A model generated the notes under the pieces. That model did no database searches and was not told the origin of the DNA. It was given only the letters and a program-made list of their open reading frames with translations. From Acanthosoma haemorrhoidale (taxonomy: Eukaryota; Arthropoda; Insecta; Hemiptera; Acanthosomatidae): a DNA stretch of 64,000 nt. Shown piece by piece: positions 37,076-51,900 of this stretch; position 1 is the first letter of the stretch; every line of letters begins with the position of its first letter. The position numbers were made by a program, and so were the translations under genes. The stretch is taken from NCBI GenBank assembly GCA_930367205.1, contig OV884012.1, positions 38,021,520-38,085,519 of the forward strand, read 5' to 3'.

Positions 37076-39919
37076 GAACTGTAAACAGTTAGAAACTGTT
37101 TAGAATGTCTTTCTTTATAAATAGTGAAAGTTTCTGCAAAAAACAGAACATTGATGTTTTGAGAAAAAAACAAAGTCTAATACATGCATTTTTTTTTTTC
37201 CTAAAAGAAAAAAGGTCTTTGATTTCTTTTATATTGACGTCCTTGACGCAGTTTTTCATCCTGAATCTAATGGTGGTATTAGTTTTTAAATATCCCCAAT
37301 ACTTAAGGAGATATCACGGTTTAAAGATAGTGTGTATTGCGGGTTTAGTATCCTTTTTAAATGAAGGGGCAACGAGGGTTTTTGGAAGATAATTATTAAA
37401 CTAGTGGAGATATCGAACTGTAAACAGTTAGAAACTGTTTAGAATGTCTTTCTTTATAAATAGTGAAAGTTTCTGCAAAAAACAGAACATTGATGTTTTG
37501 AGAAAAAAACAAAGTCTAATACATGCATTTTTTTTTTACCTAAAAAAAAAAAGGTCTTTGATTTCTTTTATATTGACGTCCTTGATGCAGTTTTTCATCC
37601 TGAATCCAATGGTGGTATTAGTTTTTAAATATCTCCAATACTTAAGGAGATATCACGGTTTAAAGATAGTGTGTATTGCGGGTTTAGTATCCTTTTTAAA
37701 TGAAGGTGCAACGAGGGTTTTTGGAAGATAATTATTAAACTAGTGGAGATATCGAACTGTAAACAGTTAAAAACTGTTTAGAAAGTCCTTCTTTATAAAT
37801 GGTGAAAGTTTCTGCAAAAAACAGAACATTGATGTTTTGAGAAAAAAACAAAGTCTAATCATGAATTTTTTTTTAACTAAAAAAAAAAATGGTCTTTGAT
37901 TTCTTTTATATTGACGTCCTTGATGCAGTTTTTCATCCTGAATCCAATGGTGGTATTAGTTTTTAAATATCCCCAATACTTAAGGAGATATCACGGTTTA
38001 AAGATAGTGTGTATTGCGGGTTTAGTATCCTTTTTAAATGAAGGGGCAACGAGGGTTTTTGGAAGATAATTATTAAACTAGTGGAGATATCGAACTGTAA
38101 ACAGTTAAAAACTGTTTAGAAAGTCCTTCTTTATAAATGGTGAAAGTTTCTGCAAAAAACAGAACATTGATGTTTTGAGAAAAAAACAAAGTCTAATCAT
38201 GAATTTTTTTTTAACTAAAAAAAAAAATGGTCTTTGATTTCTTTTATATTGACGTCCTTGATGCAGTTTTTCATCCTGAATCCAATGGTGGTATTAGTTT
38301 TTAAATATCCCCAATACTTAAGGAGATATCACGGTTTAAAGATAGTGTGTATTGCGGGTTTAGTATCCTTTTTAAATGAAGGGGCAACGAGGGTTTTTGG
38401 AAGATAATTATTAAACTAGTGGAGATATCGAACTGTATACAGTTAGAAACTGTTTAGAATGTCCTTCTTTACAAATGGTGAAAGTTTCTGCAAAAAACAG
38501 AACATTGATGTTTTGAGAAAAAAACAAAGTCTAATACATGAATTTTTTTTTACCTAAAAAAAAAAAAGGTCTTTGATTTCTTTTATATTGACGTCCTTGA
38601 TGCAGTTTTTCATCCTGAATCCAATGGTGGTATTAGTTTTTAAATATCCCCAATACTTAAGGAGATATCACGGTTTAAAGATAGTGTGTATTGCGGGTTT
38701 AGTATCCTTTTTAAATGAAGGGGCAACGAGGGTTTTTGGAAGATAATTATTATACTAGTGGAGATATCGAACTGTAAACAGTTAGAAACTGTTTAGAATG
38801 TCCTTCTTTATAAATGGTGAAAGTTTCTGCAAAAAACAGAAAATTGATGTTTTGAGAAAAAAACAAAGTCTAATACATGCATTTTTTTTTACCTAAAAAA
38901 AAAAAGGTCTATGATTTCTTTTATATTGACGTCCTTGATGCAGTTTTTCATCCTGAATCCAATGGTGGTATTAGTTTTTAAATATCCCCAATACTTAAGG
39001 AGATATCGCGGTTTAAAGATAGTGTGTATTGCGGGTTTAGTATCCTTTTTAAATAAAGGGGCAACGAGGGTTTTTGGAAGATAATTATTAAACTAGTGGA
39101 GATATCGAACTGTATACAGTTAGAAACTGTTTAGAATGTCCTTCTTTACAAATGGTGAAAGTTTCTGCAAAAAACAGAACATTGATGTTTTGAGAAAAAA
39201 ACAAAGTCTAATACATGAATTTTTTTTTACCTAAAAAAAAAAAAGGTCTTTGATTTCTTTTATATTGACGTCCTTGATGCAGTTTTTCATCCTGAATCCA
39301 ATGGTGGTATTAGTTTTTAAATATCCCCAATACTTAAGGAGATATCACGGTTTAAAGATAGTGTGTATTGCGGGTTTAGTATCCTTTTTAAATGAAGGGT
39401 CAACGAGGGTTTTTGGAAGATAATTATTATACTAGTGGAGATATCGAACTGTAAACAGTTAGAAACTGTTTAGAATGTCCTTCTTTATAAATGGTGAAAG
39501 TTTCTGCAAAAAACAGAAAATTGATGTTTTGAGAAAAAAACAAAGTCTAATACATGCATTTTTTTTTACCTAAAAAAAAAAAGGTCTATGATTTCTTTTA
39601 TATTGACGTCCTTGATGCAGTTTTTCATCCTGAATCCAATGGTGGTATTAGTTTTTAAATATCCCCAATACTTAAGGAGATATCACGGTTTAAAGATAGT
39701 GTGTATTGCGGGTTTAGTATCCTTTTTAAATGAAGGGGCAACGAGGGTTTTTGGAAGATAATTATTAAACTAGTGGAGATATCGAACTGTATACAGTTAG
39801 AAACTGTTTAGAATGTCCTTCTTTATAAATGGTGAAAGTTTCTGCAAAAAACAGAACATTGATGTTTTGAGAAAAAAACAAAGTCTAATACATGAATTTT
39901 TTTTTACCTAAAAAAAAAA
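35721..39919 (+). repeat. Segment duplicated at 8,124-bp offset, copy 2
   Basis: The partner of 27,597-31,795. At least three substitutions separate the copies, including GGGTCAACG near 39,399 here. The match ends inside the hybrid monomer at 39,784-40,122, after which the offset to the first copy becomes 7,786 bp, one monomer less. Confidence 0.87.
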
Positions 39920-40122
39920 ATGGTCTTTGATTTCTTTTATATTGACGTCCTTGATGCAGTTTTTCATCCTGAATCCAATGGTGGTATTAGTTTTTAAATA
40001 TCTCCAATACTTAAGGAGATATCGCGGTTTAAAGATAGTGTGTATTGCGGGTTTAGTATCCTTTTTAAATGAAGGGGTAACGAGGGTTTTTGGAAGATAA
40101 TTATTAAACTAGTGGAGATATC
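37076..40122 (+). repeat. Right-domain unit U3, 9 monomers (3,047 bp)
   Basis: Same order as U1 but one monomer shorter. The last monomer is a hybrid of the final two monomers of U1. Confidence 0.84.
39784..40122 (+). repeat. Hybrid monomer marking a one-monomer deletion
   Basis: Its left part is P-type (TATACAG, CATGAATTTT, AAATGGTCTTTG) and its right part is the S-type end monomer (ATCTCCAAT, GATATCGCGG, GGGGTAACG). In U1 these two halves belong to adjacent complete monomers, P from about 31,660 and S from about 31,998. The exchange lies between about 39,925 and 40,000, in sequence identical in both parents. Confidence 0.87.
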
Positions 40123-43100
40123 GAACTGTAAACAGTTAGAAACTGTTTAGAATGTCTTTCTTTATAAATAGTGAAAGTTTCTGCAAAAAACAGAACATTG
40201 ATGTTTTGAGAAAAAAACAAAGTCTAATACATGCATTTTTTTTTTTCCTAAAAGAAAAAAGGTCTTTGATTTCTTTTATATTGACGTCCTTGATGCAGTT
40301 TTTCATCCTGAATCTAATGGTGGTATTAGTTTTTAAATATCCCCAATACTTAAGGAGATATCACGGTTTAAAGATAGTGTGTATTGCGGGTTTAGTATCC
40401 TTTTTAAATGAAGGGGCAACGAGGGTTTTTGGAAGATAATTATTAAACTAGTGGAGATATCGAACTGTAAACAGTTAGAAACTGTTTAGAATGTCTTTCT
40501 TTATAAATAGTGAAAGTTTCTGCAAAAAACAGAACATTGATGTTTTGAGAAAAAAACAAAGTCTAATACATGCATTTTTTTTTTACCTAAAAAAAAAAAG
40601 GTCTTTGATTTCTTTTATATTGACGTCCTTGATGCAGTTTTTCATCCTGAATCCAATGGTGGTATTAGTTTTTAAATATCTCCAATACTTAAGGAGATAT
40701 CACGGTTTAAAGATAGTGTGTATTGCGGGTTTAGTATCCTTTTTAAATGAAGGTGCAACGAGGGTTTTTGGAAGATAATTATTAAACTAGTGGAGATATC
40801 GAACTGTAAACAGTTAAAAACTGTTTAGAAAGTCCTTCTTTATAAATGGTGAAAGTTTCTGCAAAAAACAGAACATTGATGTTTTGAGAAAAAAACAAAG
40901 TCTAATCATGAATTTTTTTTTACCTAAAAAAAAAAAGGTCTTTGATTTCTTTTATATTGACGTCCTTGATGCAGTTTTTCATCCTGAATCTAATGGTGGT
41001 ATTAGTTTTTAAATATCTCCAATACTTAAGGAGATATCGCGGTTTAAAGATAGTGTGTATTGCGGGTTTAGTATCCTTTTTAAATGAAGGGGTAACGAGG
41101 GTTTTTGGAAGATAATTATTAAACTAGTGGAGATATCGAACTGTAAACAGTTAGAAACTGTTTAGAATGTCTTTCTTTATAAATAGTGAAAGTTTCTGCA
41201 AAAAACAGAACATTGATGTTTTGAGAAAAAAACAAAGTCTAATACATGCATTTTTTTTTTACCTAAAAAAAAAAAGGTCTTTGATTTCTTTTATATTGAC
41301 GTCCTTGATGCAGTTTTTCATCCTGAATCCAATGGTGGTATTAGTTTTTAAATATCTCCAATACTTAAGGAGATATCACGGTTTAAAGATAGTGTGTATT
41401 GCGGGTTTAGTATCCTTTTTAAATGAAGGTGCAACGAGGGTTTTTGGAAGATAATTATTAAACTAGTGGAGATATCGAACTGTAAACAGTTAAAAACTGT
41501 TTAGAAAGTCCTTCTTTATAAATGGTGAAAGTTTCTGCAAAAAACAGAACATTGATGTTTTGAGAAAAAAACAAAGTCTAATCATGAATTTTTTTTTAAC
41601 TAAAAAAAAAAATGGTCTTTGATTTCTTTTATATTGACGTCCTTGATGCAGTTTTTCATCCTGAATCCAATGGTGGTATTAGTTTTTAAATATCCCCAAT
41701 ACTTAAGGAGATATCACGGTTTAAAGATAGTGTGTATTGCGGGTTTAGTATCCTTTTTAAATGAAGGGGCAACGAGGGTTTTTGGAAGATAATTATTAAA
41801 CTAGTGGAGATATCGAACTGTAAACAGTTAAAAACTGTTTAGAAAGTCCTTCTTTATAAATGGTGAAAGTTTCTGCAAAAAACAGAACATTGATGTTTTG
41901 AGAAAAAAACAAAGTCTAATCATGAATTTTTTTTTAACTAAAAAAAAAAATGGTCTTTGATTTCTTTTATATTGACGTCCTTGATGCAGTTTTTCATCCT
42001 GAATCCAATGGTGGTATTAGTTTTTAAATATCCCCAATACTTAAGGAGATATCACGGTTTAAAGATAGTGTGTATTGCGGGTTTAGTATCCTTTTTAAAT
42101 GAAGGGGCAACGAGGGTTTTTGGAAGATAATTATTAAACTAGTGGAGATATCGAACTGTATACAGTTAGAAACTGTTTAGAATGTCCTTCTTTACAAATG
42201 GTGAAAGTTTCTGCAAAAAACAGAACATTGATGTTTTGAGAAAAAAACAAAGTCTAATACATGAATTTTTTTTTACCTAAAAAAAAAAAAGGTCTTTGAT
42301 TTCTTTTATATTGACGTCCTTGATGCAGTTTTTCATCCTGAATCCAATGGTGGTATTAGTTTTTAAATATCCCCAATACTTAAGGAGATATCACGGTTTA
42401 AAGATAGTGTGTATTGCGGGTTTAGTATCCTTTTTAAATGAAGGGGCAACGAGGGTTTTTGGAAGATAATTATTAAACTAGTGGAGATATCGAACTGTAA
42501 ACAGTTAGAAACTGTTTAGAATGTCCTTCTTTATAAATGGTGAAAGTTTCTGCAAAAAACAGAAAATTGATGTTTTGAGAAAAAAACAAAGTCTAATACA
42601 TGCATTTTTTTTTACCTAAAAAAAAAAAGGTCTATGATTTCTTTTATATTGACGTCCTTGATGCAGTTTTTCATCCTGAATCCAATGGTGGTATTAGTTT
42701 TTAAATATCCCCAATACTTAAGGAGATATCGCGGTTTAAAGATAGTGTGTATTGCGGGTTTAGTATCCTTTTTAAATAAAGGGGCAACGAGGGTTTTTGG
42801 AAGATAATTATTAAACTAGTGGAGATATCGAACTGTATACAGTTAGAAACTGTTTAGAATGTCCTTCTTTACAAATGGTGAAAGTTTCTGCAAAAAACAG
42901 AACATTGATGTTTTGAGAAAAAAACAAAGTCTAATACATGAATTTTTTTTTACCTAAAAAAAAAAAAGGTCTTTGATTTCTTTTATATTGACGTCCTTGA
43001 TGCAGTTTTTCATCCTGAATCCAATGGTGGTATTAGTTTTTAAATATCCCCAATACTTAAGGAGATATCGCGGTTTAAAGATAGTGTGTATTGCGGGTTT

Positions 43101-44183
43101 AGTATCCTTTTTAAATGAAGGGGCAACGAGGGTTTTTGGAAGATAATTATTATACTAGTGGAGATATCGAACTGTAAACAGTTAGAAACTGTTTAGAATG
43201 TCCTTCTTTATAAATGGTGAAAGTTTCTGCAAAAAACAGAACATTGATGTTTTGAGAAAAAAACAAAGTCTAATACATGCATTTTTTTTTACCTAAAAAA
43301 AAAAAGGTCTATGATTTCTTTTATATTGACGTCCTTGATGCAGTTTTTCATCCTGAATCCAATGGTGGTATTAGTTTTTAAATATCCCCAATACTTAAGG
43401 AGATATCACGGTTTAAAGATAGTGTGTATTGCGGGTTTAGTATCCTTTTTAAATGAAGGGGCAACGAGGGTTTTTGGAAGATAATTATTAAACTAGTGGA
43501 GATATCGAACTGTATACAGTTAGAAACTGTTTAGAATGTCCTTCTTTATAAATGGTGAAAGTTTCTGCAAAAAACAGAACATTGATGTTTTGAGAAAAAA
43601 ACAAAGTCTAATACATGAATTTTTTTTTACCTAAAAAAAAAAATGGTCTTTGATTTCTTTTATATTGACGTCCTTGATGCAGTTTTTCATCCTGAATCCA
43701 ATGGTGGTATTAGTTTTTAAATATCCCCAATACTTAAGGAGATATCACGGTTTAAAGATAGTGTGTATTGCGGGTTTAGTATCCTTTTTAAATGAAGGGG
43801 CAACGAGGGTTTTTGGAAGATAATTATTAAACTAGTGGAGATATCGAACTGTAAACAGTTAGAAACTGTTTAGAATGTCTTTCTTTATAAATAGTGAAAG
43901 TTTCTGCAAAAAACAGAACATTGATGTTTTGAGAAAAAAACAAAGTCTAATACATGCATTTTTTTTTACCTAAAAAAAAAAAGGTCTATGATTTCTTTTA
44001 TATTGACGTCCTTGATGCAGTTTTTCATCCTGAATCCAATGGTGGTATTAGTTTTTAAATATCTCCAATACTTAAGGAGATATCGCGGTTTAAAGATAGT
44101 GTGTATTGCGGGTTTAGTATCCTTTTTAAATGAAGGGGTAACGAGGGTTTTTGGAAGATAATTATTAAACTAGTGGAGATATC
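40123..44183 (+). repeat. Right-domain unit U4, 12 monomers (4,061 bp)
   Basis: Marker monomer, then S, K, S, K, K and the P-alternating run, ending with separate P and S monomers at about 43,507-44,183. That ending retains both monomers fused in U3, so U3 is the derived form. Confidence 0.82.
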
Positions 44184-47100
44184 GAACTGTAAACAGTTAG
44201 AAACTGTTTAGAATGTCTTTCTTTATAAATAGTGAAAGTTTCTGCAAAAAACAGAACATTGATGTTTTGAGAAAAAAACAAAGTCTAATACATGCATTTT
44301 TTTTTTTCCTAAAAGAAAAAAGGTCTTTGATTTCTTTTATATTGACGTCCTTGATGCAGTTTTTCATCCTGAATCTAATGGTGGTATTAGTTTTTAAATA
44401 TCCCCAATACTTAAGGAGATATCACGGTTTAAAGATAGTGTGTATTGCGGGTTTAGTATCCTTTTTAAATGAAGGGGCAACGAGGGTTTTTGGAAGATAA
44501 TTATTAAACTAGTGGAGATATCGAACTGTAAACAGTTAGAAACTGTTTAGAAAGTCTTTCTTTATAAATAGTGAAAGTTTCTGCAAAAAACAGAACATTG
44601 ATGTTTTGAGAAAAAAACAAAGTCTAATACATGCATTTTTTTTTTACCTAAAAAAAAAAAGGTCTTTGATTTCTTTTATATTGACGTCCTTGATGCAGTT
44701 TTTCATCCTGAATCCAATGGTGGTATTAGTTTTTAAATATCTCCAATACTTAAGGAGATATCACGGTTTAAAGATAGTGTGTATTGCGGGTTTAGTATCC
44801 TTTTTAAATGAAGGTGCAACGAGGGTTTTTGGAAGATAATTATTAAACTAGTGGAGATATCGAACTGTAAACAGTTAAAAACTGTTTAGAAAGTCCTTCT
44901 TTATAAATGGTGAAAGTTTCTGCAAAAAACAGAACATTGATGTTTTGAGAAAAAAACAAAGTCTAATCATGAATTTTTTTTTACCTAAAAAAAAAAAGGT
45001 CTTTGATTTCTTTTATATTGACGTCCTTGATGCAGTTTTTCATCCTGAATCTAATGGTGGTATTAGTTTTTAAATATCTCCAATACTTAAGGAGATATCG
45101 CGGTTTAAAGATAGTGTGTATTGCGGGTTTAGTATCCTTTTTAAATGAAGGGGTAACGAGGGTTTTTGGAAGATAATTATTAAACTAGTGGAGATATCGA
45201 ACTGTAAACAGTTAGAAACTGTTTAGAATGTCTTTCTTTATAAATAGTGAAAGTTTCTGCAAAAAACAGAACATTGATGTTTTGAGAAAAAAACAAAGTC
45301 TAATACATGCATTTTTTTTTTACCTAAAAAAAAAAAGGTCTTTGATTTCTTTTATATTGACGTCCTTGATGCAGTTTTTCATCCTGAATCCAATGGTGGT
45401 ATTAGTTTTTAAATATCTCCAATACTTAAGGAGATATCACGGTTTAAAGATAGTGTGTATTGCGGGTTTAGTATCCTTTTTAAATGAAGGTGCAACGAGG
45501 GTTTTTGGAAGATAATTATTAAACTAGTGGAGATATCGAACTGTAAACAGTTAAAAACTGTTTAGAAAGTCCTTCTTTATAAATGGTGAAAGTTTCTGCA
45601 AAAAACAGAACATTGATGTTTTGAGAAAAAAACAAAGTCTAATCATGAATTTTTTTTTAACTAAAAAAAAAAATGGTCTTTGATTTCTTTTATATTGACG
45701 TCCTTGATGCAGTTTTTCATCCTGAATCCAATGGTGGTATTAGTTTTTAAATATCCCCAATACTTAAGGAGATATCACGGTTTAAAGATAGTGTGTATTG
45801 CGGGTTTAGTATCCTTTTTAAATGAAGGGGCAACGAGGGTTTTTGGAAGATAATTATTAAACTAGTGGAGATATCGAACTGTAAACAGTTAAAAACTGTT
45901 TAGAAAGTCCTTCTTTATAAATGGTGAAAGTTTCTGCAAAAAACAGAACATTGATGTTTTGAGAAAAAAACAAAGTCTAATCATGAATTTTTTTTTAACT
46001 AAAAAAAAAAAATGGTCTTTGATTTCTTTTATATTGACGTCCTTGATGCAGTTTTTCATCCTGAATCCAATGGTGGTATTAGTTTTTAAATATCCCCAAT
46101 ACTTAAGGAGATATCACGGTTTAAAGATAGTGTGTATTGCGGGTTTAGTATCCTTTTTAAATGAAGGGGCAACGAGGGTTTTTGGAAGATAATTATTAAA
46201 CTAGTGGAGATATCGAACTGTATACAGTTAGAAACTGTTTAGAATGTCCTTCTTTACAAATGGTGAAAGTTTCTGCAAAAAACAGAACATTGATGTTTTG
46301 AGAAAAAAACAAAGTCTAATACATGAATTTTTTTTTACCTAAAAAAAAAAAAGGTCTTTGATTTCTTTTATATTGACGTCCTTGATGCAGTTTTTCATCC
46401 TGAATCCAATGGTGGTATTAGTTTTTAAATATCCCCAATACTTAAGGAGATATCACGGTTTAAAGATAGTGTGTATTGCGGGTTTAGTATCCTTTTTAAA
46501 TGAAGGGGCAACGAGGGTTTTTGGAAGATAATTATTATACTAGTGGAGATATCGAACTGTAAACAGTTAGAAACTGTTTAGAATGTCCTTCTTTATAAAT
46601 GGTGAAAGTTTCTGCAAAAAACAGAAAATTGATGTTTTGAGAAAAAAACAAAGTCTAATACATGCATTTTTTTTTACCTAAAAAAAAAAAGGTCTATGAT
46701 TTCTTTTATATTGACGTCCTTGATGCAGTTTTTCATCCTGAATCCAATGGTGGTATTAGTTTTTAAATATCCCCAATACTTAAGGAGATATCACGGTTTA
46801 AAGATAGTGTGTATTGCGGGTTTAGTATCCTTTTTAAATGAAGGGGCAACGAGGGTTTTTGGAAGATAATTATTAAACTAGTGGAGATATCGAACTGTAT
46901 ACAGTTAGAAACTGTTTAGAATGTCCTTCTTTACAAATGGTGAAAGTTTCTGCAAAAAACAGAACATTGATGTTTTGAGAAAAAAACAAAGTCTAATACA
47001 TGAATTTTTTTTTACCTAAAAAAAAAAAAGGTCTTTGATTTCTTTTATATTGACGTCCTTGATGCAGTTTTTCATCCTGAATCCAATGGTGGTATTAGTT

Positions 47101-48923
47101 TTTAAATATCCCCAATACTTAAGGAGATATCACGGTTTAAAGATAGTGTGTATTGCGGGTTTAGTATCCTTTTTAAATGAAGGGGCAACGAGGGTTTTTG
47201 GAAGATAATTATTATACTAGTGGAGATATCGAACTGTAAACAGTTAGAAACTGTTTAGAATGTCCTTCTTTATAAATGGTGAAAGTTTCTGCAAAAAACA
47301 GAAAATTGATGTTTTGAGAAAAAAACAAAGTCTAATACATGCATTTTTTTTTACCTAAAAAAAAAAAGGTCTATGATTTCTTTTATATTGACGTCCTTGA
47401 TGCAGTTTTTCATCCTGAATCCAATGGTGGTATTAGTTTTTAAATATCCCCAATACTTAAGGAGATATCACGGTTTAAAGATAGTGTGTATTGCGGGTTT
47501 AGTATCCTTTTTAAATGAAGGGGCAACGAGGGTTTTTGGAAGATAATTATTAAACTAGTGGAGATATCGAACTGTATACAGTTAGAAACTGTTTAGAATG
47601 TCCTTCTTTATAAATGGTGAAAGTTTCTGCAAAAAACAGAAAATTGATGTTTTGAGAAAAAAACAAAGTCTAATACATGCATTTTTTTTTACCTAAAAAA
47701 AAAAAGGTCTATGATTTCTTTTATATTGACGTCCTTGATGCAGTTTTTCATCCTGAATCCAATGGTGGTATTAGTTTTTAAATATCCCCAATACTTAAGG
47801 AGATATCACGGTTTAAAGATAGTGTGTATTGCGGGTTTAGTATCCTTTTTAAATGAAGGGGCAACGAGGGTTTTTGGAAGATAATTATTAAACTAGTGGA
47901 GATATCGAACTGTATACAGTTAGAAACTGTTTAGAATGTCCTTCTTTATAAATGGTGAAAGTTTCTGCAAAAAACAGAACATTGATGTTTTGAGAAAAAA
48001 ACAAAGTCTAATACATGAATTTTTTTTTACCTAAAAAAAAAAATGGTCTTTGATTTCTTTTATATTGACGTCCTTGATGCAGTTTTTCATCCTGAATCCA
48101 ATGGTGGTATTAGTTTTTAAATATCCCCAATACTTAAGGAGATATCACGGTTTAAAGATAGTGTGTATTGCGGTTTAGGTATCCTTTTTAAATGAAGGGG
48201 CAACCAGGGTTTTTGGAAGATAATTATTATACTAGTGGAGATATCGAACTGTAAACAGTTAGAAACTGTTTAGACTGTCCTTCTTTATAAATGGTGAAAG
48301 TTTCTGCAAAAAACAGAACATTGATGTTTTGAAAAAAAAACAAAGTCTAATACATGCATTTTTTTTTTACCTAAAAAAAAAAAGGTCTTTGATTTCTTTT
48401 ATATTGACGTCCTTGATGCAGTTTTTCATCCTGAATCCAATGGTGGTATTAGTTTTTAAATATCCCCAATACTTAAGGAGATATCACGGTTTAAAGATAG
48501 TGTGTATTGCAGGTTTAGTATCCTTTTTAAATGAAGGGGCAACGAGGGTTTTTGGAAGATAATTATTAAACTAGTGGAGATATCGAACTGTATACAGTTA
48601 GAAACTGTTTAGAATGTCCTTCTTTATAAATGGTGAAAGTTTCTGCAAAAAACAGAAAATTGATGTTTTGAGAAAAAAACAAAGTCTAATACATGCATTT
48701 TTTTTTTACCTAAAAAAAAAAAGGTCTTTGATTTCTTTTATATTGACGTCCTTGATGCAGTTTTTCATCCTGAATCCAATGGTGGTATTAGTTTTTAAAT
48801 ATCCCCAATACTTAAGGAGATATCACGGTTTAAAGATAGTGTGTATTGCGGGTTTAGTATCCTTTTTAAATGAAGGGGCAACGAGGGTTTTTAAAAGATA
48901 ATTATTAAACTAGTGGAGATATC
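44184..48923 (+). repeat. Right-domain unit U5, 14 monomers (4,740 bp)
   Basis: Opens like U4 but its later part has extra P-type monomers, a D-type monomer with the rare GCGGTTTAGGTATCC and AACCAGGG changes just before it, and a monomer ending TTTTTAAAAGATAA at about 48,890. Confidence 0.82.
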
Positions 48924-51900
48924 GAACTGTAAACAGTTAGAAACTGTTTAGAATGTCTTTCTTTATAAATAGTGAAAGTTTCTGCAAAAAACAGAACATT
49001 GATGTTTTGAGAAAAAAACAAAGTCTAATACATGCATTTTTTTTTTTCCTAAAAGAAAAAAGGTCTTTGATTTCTTTTATATTGACGTCCTTGATGCAGT
49101 TTTTCATCCTGAATCTAATGGTGGTATTAGTTTTTAAATATCCCCAATACTTAAGGAGATATCACGGTTTAAAGATAGTGTGTATTGCGGGTTTAGTATC
49201 CTTTTTAAATGAAGGGGCAACGAGGGTTTTTGGAAGATAATTATTAAACTAGTGGAGATATCGAACTGTAAACAGTTAGAAACTGTTTAGAATGTCTTTC
49301 TTTATAAATAGTGAAAGTTTCTGCAAAAAACAGAACATTGATGTTTTGAGAAAAAAACAAAGTCTAATACATGCATTTTTTTTTTACCTAAAAAAAAAAA
49401 GGTCTTTGATTTCTTTTATATTGACGTCCTTGATGCAGTTTTTCATCCTGAATCCAATGGTGGTATTAGTTTTTAAATATCTCCAATACTTAAGGAGATA
49501 TCACGGTTTAAAGATAGTGTGTATTGCGGGTTTAGTATCCTTTTTAAATGAAGGTGCAACGAGGGTTTTTGGAAGATAATTATTAAACTAGTGGAGATAT
49601 CGAACTGTAAACAGTTAAAAACTGTTTAGAAAGTCCTTCTTTATAAATGGTGAAAGTTTCTGCAAAAAACAGAACATTGATGTTTTGAGAAAAAAACAAA
49701 GTCTAATCATGAATTTTTTTTTACCTAAAAAAAAAAAGGTCTTTGATTTCTTTTATATTGACGTCCTTGATGCAGTTTTTCATCCTGAATCTAATGGTGG
49801 TATTAGTTTTTAAATATCTCCAATACTTAAGGAGATATCGCGGTTTAAAGATAGTGTGTATTGCGGGTTTAGTATCCTTTTTAAATGAAGGGGTAACGAG
49901 GGTTTTTGGAAGATAATTATTAAACTAGTGGAGATATCGAACTGTAAACAGTTAGAAACTGTTTAGAATGTCTTTCTTTATAAATAGTGAAAGTTTCTGC
50001 AAAAAACAGAACATTGATGTTTTGAGAAAAAAACAAAGTCTAATACATGCATTTTTTTTTTACCTAAAAAAAAAAAGGTCTTTGATTTCTTTTATATTGA
50101 CGTCCTTGATGCAGTTTTTCATCCTGAATCCAATGGTGGTATTAGTTTTTAAATATCTCCAATACTTAAGGAGATATCACGGTTTAAAGATAGTGTGTAT
50201 TGCGGGTTTAGTATCCTTTTTAAATGAAGGTGCAACGAGGGTTTTTGGAAGATAATTATTAAACTAGTGGAGATATCGAACTGTAAACAGTTAAAAACTG
50301 TTTAGAAAGTCCTTCTTTATAAATGGTGAAAGTTTCTGCAAAAAACAGAACATTGATGTTTTGAGAAAAAAACAAAGTCTAATCATGAATTTTTTTTTAA
50401 CTAAAAAAAAAAATGGTCTTTGATTTCTTTTATATTGACGTCCTTGATGCAGTTTTTCATCCTGAATCCAATGGTGGTATTAGTTTTTAAATATCCCCAA
50501 TACTTAAGGAGATATCACGGTTTAAAGATAGTGTGTATTGCGGGTTTAGTATCCTTTTTAAATGAAGGGGCAACGAGGGTTTTTGGAAGATAATTATTAA
50601 ACTAGTGGAGATATCGAACTGTAAACAGTTAGAAACTGTTTAGAATGTCTTTCTTTATAAATAGTGAAAGTTTCTGCAAAAAACAGAACATTGATGTTTT
50701 GAGAAAAAAACAAAGTCTAATACATGCATTTTTTTTTTACCTAAAAAAAAAAAAGGTCTTTGATTTCTTTTATATTGACGTCCTTGATGCAGTTTTTCAT
50801 CCTGAATCCAATGGTGGTATTAGTTTTTAAATATCCCCAATACTTAAGGAGATATCACGGTTTAAAGATAGTGTGTATTGCGGGTTTAGTATCCTTTTTA
50901 AATGAAGGGGCAACGAGGGTTTTTGGAAGATAATTATTAAACTAGTGGAGATATCGAACTGTATACAGTTAGAAACTGTTTAGAATGTCCTTCTTTACAA
51001 ATGGTGAAAGTTTCTGCAAAAAACAGAACATTGATGTTTTGAGAAAAAAACAAAGTCTAATACATGAATTTTTTTTTACCTAAAAAAAAAAAAGGTCTTT
51101 GATTTCTTTTATATTGACGTCCTTGATGCAGTTTTTCATCCTGAATCCAATGGTGGTATTAGTTTTTAAATATCCCCAATACTTAAGGAGATATCACGGT
51201 TTAAAGATAGTGTGTATTGCGGGTTTAGTATCCTTTTTAAATGAAGGGGCAACGAGGGTTTTTGGAAGATAATTATTATACTAGTGGAGATATCGAACTG
51301 TAAACAGTTAGAAACTGTTTAGAATGTCCTTCTTTATAAATGGTGAAAGTTTCTGCAAAAAACAGAAAATTGATGTTTTGAGAAAAAAACAAAGTCTAAT
51401 ACATGCATTTTTTTTTACCTAAAAAAAAAAAGGTCTATGATTTCTTTTATATTGACGTCCTTGATGCAGTTTTTCATCCTGAATCCAATGGTGGTATTAG
51501 TTTTTAAATATCCCCAATACTTAAGGAGATATCACGGTTTAAAGATAGTGTGTATTGCGGGTTTAGTATCCTTTTTAAATGAAGGGGCAACGAGGGTTTT
51601 TGGAAGATAATTATTAAACTAGTGGAGATATCGAACTGTATACAGTTAGAAACTGTTTAGAATGTCCTTCTTTACAAATGGTGAAAGTTTCTGCAAAAAA
51701 CAGAACATTGATGTTTTGAGAAAAAAACAAAGTCTAATACATGAATTTTTTTTTACCTAAAAAAAAAAAAGGTCTTTGATTTCTTTTATATTGACGTCCT
51801 TGATGCAGTTTTTCATCCTGAATCCAATGGTGGTATTAGTTTTTAAATATCCCCAATACTTAAGGAGATATCACGGTTTAAAGATAGTGTGTATTGCGGG

